A DNA stretch of 9,186 bases, taken from NCBI RefSeq assembly GCF_046546335.1, contig NZ_JBKGYA010000078.1; one strand, written 5' to 3'. This document shows positions 5,775 through 9,186 of this stretch, in pieces. The notes beneath the pieces are model-generated. The model was not told the origin of the DNA, did not search any database, and saw only the letters and a program-made list of their open reading frames with translations. Every line of letters begins with the position of its first letter. The first letter of the stretch is position 1. Source of the stretch: Thiohalospira sp046546335. Its GTDB lineage: Bacteria > Pseudomonadota > Gammaproteobacteria > Thiohalospirales > Thiohalospiraceae. The position numbers were made by a program, and so were the translations under genes.

Positions 5775-6228
5775 GGCCGATCTGGCAGGTGCCTTCGATT
5801 TTTCCGCGGCGGAGCGGGAGGCCATCGAGTCCACCTGGCGAACGCTGATGGGGGATGCCGTGTGGCTGGACCTCCACGCCGCCCGGGTGGGCGCCCTGCC
5901 GCGTCTGCGCAAGCGCATCCTGGAACTGGGGGAGACCGCCCGCAGTGCCCTGGAGTCGGCCCACTGGCTGCCGCCGCGGGAGCGGCTGCGCTCCGCCCTG
6001 GCGACCACCCTCAAGCTGCGGGACATGCTGGAGACGGTGGAGCGCGGTCTGGAGGGACTGGACGGCGGCGCGGACCGGGAGGGGTTCGTGGCGCGCTTTG
6101 CCGAGCTGCGATCGCTGCTGGAGTCGATCCTGGAGCCGCGGGAGGCGCGCTGGGCCGCCATCCTCGAGGCAGGGTCCGGGATCGATGACAACGAGGATGA
6201 GGCCGGCGAGGACACGGGATCGGCCTGA
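5761..6228 (+). CDS. Hypothetical helical protein, third gene of the amgK-murU operon
   Basis: I do not recognise this 155-residue protein. It has no signal peptide, no membrane segment and no cysteine. Residues 15-136 look almost wholly alpha-helical, with heptad-like stretches such as LRKRILELGETARSAL and LETVERGLEGL. The last 20 residues are acidic and probably disordered (IDDNEDEAGED). It is real rather than a shadow because a near-perfect Shine-Dalgarno, GGAGGTGA (5750-5757), precedes the GTG at 5761, and it overlaps the end of murU by 14 nt in another frame. A second GTG at 5767 would shorten it by two residues but has poorer spacing. Tight coupling to murU suggests a cytosolic role tied to peptidoglycan recycling, but that is guilt by association only. 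Confidence 0.75.
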   Translation: MAVSEADLAGAFDFSAAEREAIESTWRTLMGDAVWLDLHAARVGALPRLRKRILELGETARSALESAHWLPPRERLRSALATTLKLRDMLETVERGLEGLDGGADREGFVARFAELRSLLESILEPREARWAAILEAGSGIDDNEDEAGEDTGSA

Positions 6229-6272
6229 TCCGGCGGGATGCGCGGGATAGGGGCTTTTCCGCGGATTTCCAT

Positions 6273-6300
6273 TAGGATAGGGTGGCGTCGTGGAGGAGGG
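6273..6300 (+). promoter_or_regulatory. Ribosome binding site and weak -10 candidate for the TPR gene
   Basis: GGAGGAGGG (6292-6300) lies 3 nt before the GTG at 6304 (7 nt if only GGAGG, 6292-6296, is counted). It decides for that start over in-frame ATG codons further upstream. TAGGAT (6273-6278) is a possible -10 box within the 75-nt gap after the preceding operon, but no matching -35 box is visible, so the promoter part is weak. Confidence 0.5.
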
Positions 6301-6303
6301 ACC

Positions 6304-7389
6304 GTGGACAGACCGCTACGTAGACACACTCTGGCCGGCCTGCTGGCCCTGTTACTGGGAGCGCTCCCGGCCGTAGTGGCCGGGGAGGAATCCCTGGATC
6401 TGGAAGAGGTCGCCCGGGCCGTGGAGGAGGGCGATCTGGAGGCCGCCCGGGAGCGCATGGAGGCGCTCCGGGAGGAGGATCCCGATGATCCGCGGGCGCG
6501 TTTCGTGCATGCCCAGATCCTGGTCCGGGAGGGGGATGAAGAGGAGGCAGTGGAGCTTCTGGAGGAGCTGCTGGAGGACCATCCCGATCTGCCGGAGCCC
6601 TACAACAATCTCGCCGTCCTCCTGGCAAAGCAGGGGGAGCTGGAGGCCGCCCGGGATGCGCTGGAGAAGGGTCTGGCCACCAGCGAGGCCTACTCCACCC
6701 TCTACGAGAACCTCAGCACCGTCTATGTCGAGATGGCGCGGCGCTCCTATGCCCAGGCGCTCCAGGTGGATCCCGACGAGGAGCGGGAGGAGCCCGGTCT
6801 CCGTGAGCTGGCGACGCTGAAGGAGCCCCGGGGCCGAGCCTCGCTCATGGCCAGCGTGGGGGATGACGCCGGAGATGGCTCCGGAGGCGACGCCCCGGGG
6901 GGCGACGGGGAGGCGAAGGATCAGACGGCCGCCGGCGATGGCGCCGACCGTCCTGCCGAGGAGGCGCCCGACGCAGAGGGAAAGGCCGGCTCCTCTCGCA
7001 GTGACAACGATTCGCTGGATCTCCGTGCCGATGAGGCCGTCAGCGACGCCGTTGCAGACCGTTTGCAGGCCTGGGCCAGGGCCTGGTCGGAGCAGGCGGT
7101 GGAGGAGTACATCGACGCCTACGCCGCCGACTACGCCCCCGAGGGCGAGAGTCGCGAGCAGTGGGAGGAGCGGCGGAACCGCCGGATCCAGCGCCCGGAC
7201 TGGATCCGGGTGGAACTCGATCGCATCGAGGTCTGGGAGACCGGCCCCGACCGGGCCACCGCCATCGTGCGCCAGCACTACGACGCCGACTCCTACGCCG
7301 ACGTCACCCTCAAGTCCCTGCAGATGGTCCGTGAGGACGGGCGCTGGGTCATCAGTGGCGAGCAGACTCTCAAAGTCCTGGAGCAATGA
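6304..7389 (+). CDS. Secreted TPR protein with C-terminal NTF2-like domain
   Basis: The 361-residue product is predicted to be periplasmic. A signal peptide covers about residues 1-26 (DRPLRRHTLAGLLALLLGALPAVVA). TPR repeats follow at about 30-158; typical pieces are ARFVHAQILVREGDEEEAVELLEE and EPYNNLAVLLAKQGELEAARDALEKGL. Residues about 186-240 form an acidic, Gly/Ala/Asp-rich linker. Residues about 246-356 form an NTF2-like domain (LQAWARAWSEQAVEEYIDAY, ending MVREDGRWVISGEQTL). That domain aligns along its length with the C terminus of the next gene's product. No catalytic motif is seen. The GTG start was chosen for its strong ribosome binding site; starting further upstream would bury the signal peptide. 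The stop overlaps the next start as ATGA. I infer a non-catalytic partner or scaffold for the downstream enzyme. The protein is very rich in Asp and Glu, as expected in a halophile. Confidence 0.88.
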   Translation: MDRPLRRHTLAGLLALLLGALPAVVAGEESLDLEEVARAVEEGDLEAARERMEALREEDPDDPRARFVHAQILVREGDEEEAVELLEELLEDHPDLPEPYNNLAVLLAKQGELEAARDALEKGLATSEAYSTLYENLSTVYVEMARRSYAQALQVDPDEEREEPGLRELATLKEPRGRASLMASVGDDAGDGSGGDAPGGDGEAKDQTAAGDGADRPAEEAPDAEGKAGSSRSDNDSLDLRADEAVSDAVADRLQAWARAWSEQAVEEYIDAYAADYAPEGESREQWEERRNRRIQRPDWIRVELDRIEVWETGPDRATAIVRQHYDADSYADVTLKSLQMVREDGRWVISGEQTLKVLEQ

Positions 7390-8732
7390 GCCGAAAACTT
7401 GCGGGCCTCCTGGGGGGGCTGGTGCTCCTCCTCGGTCAGCTCGCCCCCGCCCTCGCCGAACAGCTCGCCTTCAACCGCACTGCCGACTATCCCGAGGGCG
7501 GTTTCTCCTCACGGGCGGTGCCCCAGGAGGCCGACGGCGAACTCCTCCAGCGGGCGCGGGAGCGGCTTGAGGAGCGCGTCCGGCGCCACGCCGGGGATAA
7601 CGAGGCGCGCCTCCTGCTCGGGCTCATCCACTTCCGCGAAGGTGAATATTCCGCGGCGCTGGAGGCCCTCGACGAGGTCGCCCAGCGCGCCCCCGATTTT
7701 CAGCTGGCCCACCTCGTGCGCGGCGACCTCCTGCTGAGTCGATCGCGCATGATTGCCGGTATGGGGGGCAACGGCGTGGCCGCTGCCATGGAGGGCGACG
7801 ATAACGATCTCAGCCGCAGTGCCCTGCGGGCGGAGGCGCGGGCCCGTCTGGAGGGGTACCTGGAATCCCTGCGCACCGATCGCGTTCCCGCCGCCCTGCT
7901 CCGTCTCTCCCGGGAGAATCCGGTGGCGCTGCTGGTGGACAAGCAGCACAACCGCCTCTATGTCTACGAGCGCCGCGGTGACGGCCGGCCGCCACGGCGG
8001 ATCCGCGACTATTACGTCAGTACCGGCCGGGCCCGGGGCAACAAGGTGCGCGAGGGGGATCTACGGACCCCCGAGGGGGTCTATTTCGTGCAGGACTTCC
8101 TGGACGATGGCAAGCTGCCGGCGGAGTACGGCCTGGGCGCCTTTACCCTGGACTATCCCAATCCGCTGGATCGGCGGCAGGGCAAGACCGGCTACGGGAT
8201 CTGGCTTCACGGCACCGATCGCCGCTTCTTCAGCCGCCCCCCGCTGGACAGCGAGGGCTGCGTGGTCCTGCCCAACCTCAATCTCGCCAGCCTGCGCGGC
8301 GCCGTGAGCCGGGGGACGCCGGTGGTCATCGCCGAGCGGCTGGACTGGATCGACCACGAGCAGTGGCGGGAGCGGCGAGAGGCCGCCGGGCAGGCCGTGG
8401 AGGAGTGGCGCCGGAGCTGGGAGTCCATGGCGGTAGACCGCTATCTCGCCCGGTATGACGCGGAGTTCTGGAGTCCGCGCGGGGGCCGCGAGGCGTGGGC
8501 GGAGCACAAGCGCCGGGTGCTGGCCACCAAGACCGACCAGACCATCCGGCTCGAGCGCCGGGCACTGGTGGCCTACCCCGAGGCCGCCGAGACCGGTGCG
8601 GAGCGGCTGGTGGTGGCGCGATTCCACCAGGACTACGACTCCAACAACTACCACGGGACCACGGACAAGCAGCTCTATCTCCGCCGGGAGGACGATCGCT
8701 GGTCGGTCCTCTACGAGGGGCCGGTGCCGTGA
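7386..8732 (+). CDS. Secreted YkuD-domain L,D-transpeptidase/L,D-carboxypeptidase of Csd6/Pgp2 type
   Basis: This 448-residue protein should act on peptidoglycan stem peptides in the periplasm. Residues 1-24 are a signal peptide ending PALA before EQLAFN. Residues about 50-165 are helical and TPR-like (LLLGLIHFREGEYSAALEAL). Residues about 178-317 are the YkuD domain, starting NPVALLVDKQHNRLYVYE. Its active site shows YGIWLHGTD with H275 and SEGCVVL with nucleophile C292. The residues after the cysteine are VVL, where classical transpeptidases have (I/V)R. Residues about 334-446 form an NTF2-like domain. YkuD plus NTF2 is the layout of Helicobacter Csd6 and Campylobacter Pgp2, which are L,D-carboxypeptidases that trim tetrapeptides to tripeptides and set helical cell shape. 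Sequence alone cannot decide between trimming and cross-linking. The gene is translationally coupled to the TPR gene by ATGA. Confidence 0.9.
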   Translation: MSRKLAGLLGGLVLLLGQLAPALAEQLAFNRTADYPEGGFSSRAVPQEADGELLQRARERLEERVRRHAGDNEARLLLGLIHFREGEYSAALEALDEVAQRAPDFQLAHLVRGDLLLSRSRMIAGMGGNGVAAAMEGDDNDLSRSALRAEARARLEGYLESLRTDRVPAALLRLSRENPVALLVDKQHNRLYVYERRGDGRPPRRIRDYYVSTGRARGNKVREGDLRTPEGVYFVQDFLDDGKLPAEYGLGAFTLDYPNPLDRRQGKTGYGIWLHGTDRRFFSRPPLDSEGCVVLPNLNLASLRGAVSRGTPVVIAERLDWIDHEQWRERREAAGQAVEEWRRSWESMAVDRYLARYDAEFWSPRGGREAWAEHKRRVLATKTDQTIRLERRALVAYPEAAETGAERLVVARFHQDYDSNNYHGTTDKQLYLRREDDRWSVLYEGPVP

Positions 8733-8739
8733 CCCGGGC

Positions 8740-9186
8740 TCAGGGGTAGCGCAGCCGGTACCACAGGCGCCCGGCCAGCTCATGGAGGGCCAGCGTGCTC
8801 CGCCGGAGGGCGCCGGCATCGGGCAGCAGATGGGCGGGGCCCGGCGCGACCGGCGATACCCGGCCCACCTCCACCGGCACCGGCTCCACGCCGGTACCGG
8901 CGAAGCTCGAGGTGAGCCGCGGCATGTGCCAGGCGTGGGTGACCACCCACACCCGTTCGATCCCCGCCTCCCGTAGCAGGGCCGCCGAGCGCCGGGCATT
9001 CTCCCGGCTGTTGCGGGCGCGGCCCTCGCGCCAGCGTACCGGTACGCCCAGTTCGATGAGCTCCCGCGCCGGGGTCTCCGCCTCCGGCTCGCCGAGGCCG
9101 TCGATGTCGCCGCCGGAGGTGATCACCGGCCGGCCGGTGGCCCGGGCCAGCCGGGCCGTGCGGAGCAGCCGTTCCCGGGCGAGGGC
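8740..9186 (-). CDS. DUF218 (YdcF/SanA/ElyC) family protein, C-terminal 148 residues (5' end off the window)
   Basis: The visible part reads ALARERLLRTARLARATG, then RPVITSGGD, a segment with GVPVRWREGRARNSRENA, then VWVVTHAWHMPRLTSSF and a tail LALHELAGRLWYRLRYP. The SGGD, NSRENA and VTHAWHMPR blocks are the conserved pieces of the DUF218 family. The tail resembles that of ElyC-like members, which are anchored in the inner membrane by N-terminal helices. In E. coli ElyC supports envelope integrity and peptidoglycan assembly, while SanA affects barrier function. The biochemical activity of the family is not firmly established. The frame stays open to the window edge, so the true start and any membrane segments lie outside. 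A GTG at 9126 is internal to the domain and is not the start. The gene converges on the YkuD gene with only 7 nt between the stops and no visible terminator. Confidence 0.88.
   Translation of the reverse strand, partial: ALARERLLRTARLARATGRPVITSGGDIDGLGEPEAETPARELIELGVPVRWREGRARNSRENARRSAALLREAGIERVWVVTHAWHMPRLTSSFAGTGVEPVPVEVGRVSPVAPGPAHLLPDAGALRRSTLALHELAGRLWYRLRYP

Noticed and set aside
6241..6263. CGCGG/CCGCG inverted repeat after the 155-residue gene as a terminator
   Set aside because: Five-base stem with a 13-nt loop and no T tract after it; too weak to call.
8733..8760. Bidirectional terminator between the convergent YkuD and DUF218 genes
   Set aside because: Only 7 nt separate the stops and no hairpin with a T or A tract was found nearby.
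1..9186. CRISPR array, insertion sequence, prophage or attachment site
   Set aside because: No regularly spaced repeats, transposase or integrase motifs, or terminal inverted repeats were seen; the window reads as core chromosome.

Overview
This is a 9.2 kb chromosomal window from a very GC-rich gammaproteobacterium. The gene order lptD-surA-pdxA, with amgK-murU divergent from lptD, is the arrangement I know from Pseudomonas and relatives. The strongly acidic proteins suggest a halophile; the Ectothiorhodospiraceae (for example Halorhodospira-like) are a reasonable guess. That lineage assignment is an inference from composition and gene order only.

Layout. Positions 1-3723 (minus strand) hold the outer-membrane biogenesis operon lptD > surA > pdxA. 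LptD is the LPS translocon barrel, SurA is the periplasmic chaperone that helps fold it, and PdxA (5' part only) makes pyridoxal phosphate. The genes lie 7 nt apart or overlap by ATGA. Positions 3724-4077 are a 354-nt divergent intergenic region. It holds no gene but carries an unusual set of nested inverted repeats. These fold on paper into a three-way-junction RNA with two hairpins that both display TCCCTG, preceded by a TATACT box and followed by a terminator-like hairpin. Positions 4078-6228 (plus strand) hold amgK-murU, the MurNAc recycling shortcut to UDP-MurNAc, overlapped by a third gene for a 155-residue helical protein of unknown function. Positions 6304-8732 (plus strand) hold a two-gene unit: a secreted TPR protein, then a secreted YkuD-domain protein of the Csd6/Pgp2 type (L,D-transpeptidase or L,D-carboxypeptidase). 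The two share a homologous C-terminal NTF2-like domain. Positions 8740-9186 (minus strand) hold the 3' part of a DUF218 (YdcF/SanA/ElyC) gene that runs convergently into the YkuD gene.

Together, all recognised genes except pdxA serve the cell envelope: LPS export, outer-membrane protein folding, peptidoglycan recycling, peptidoglycan remodelling and a DUF218 envelope protein. The items most worth following up are the structured intergenic element between lptD and amgK, and the paired TPR-NTF2 / YkuD-NTF2 genes.
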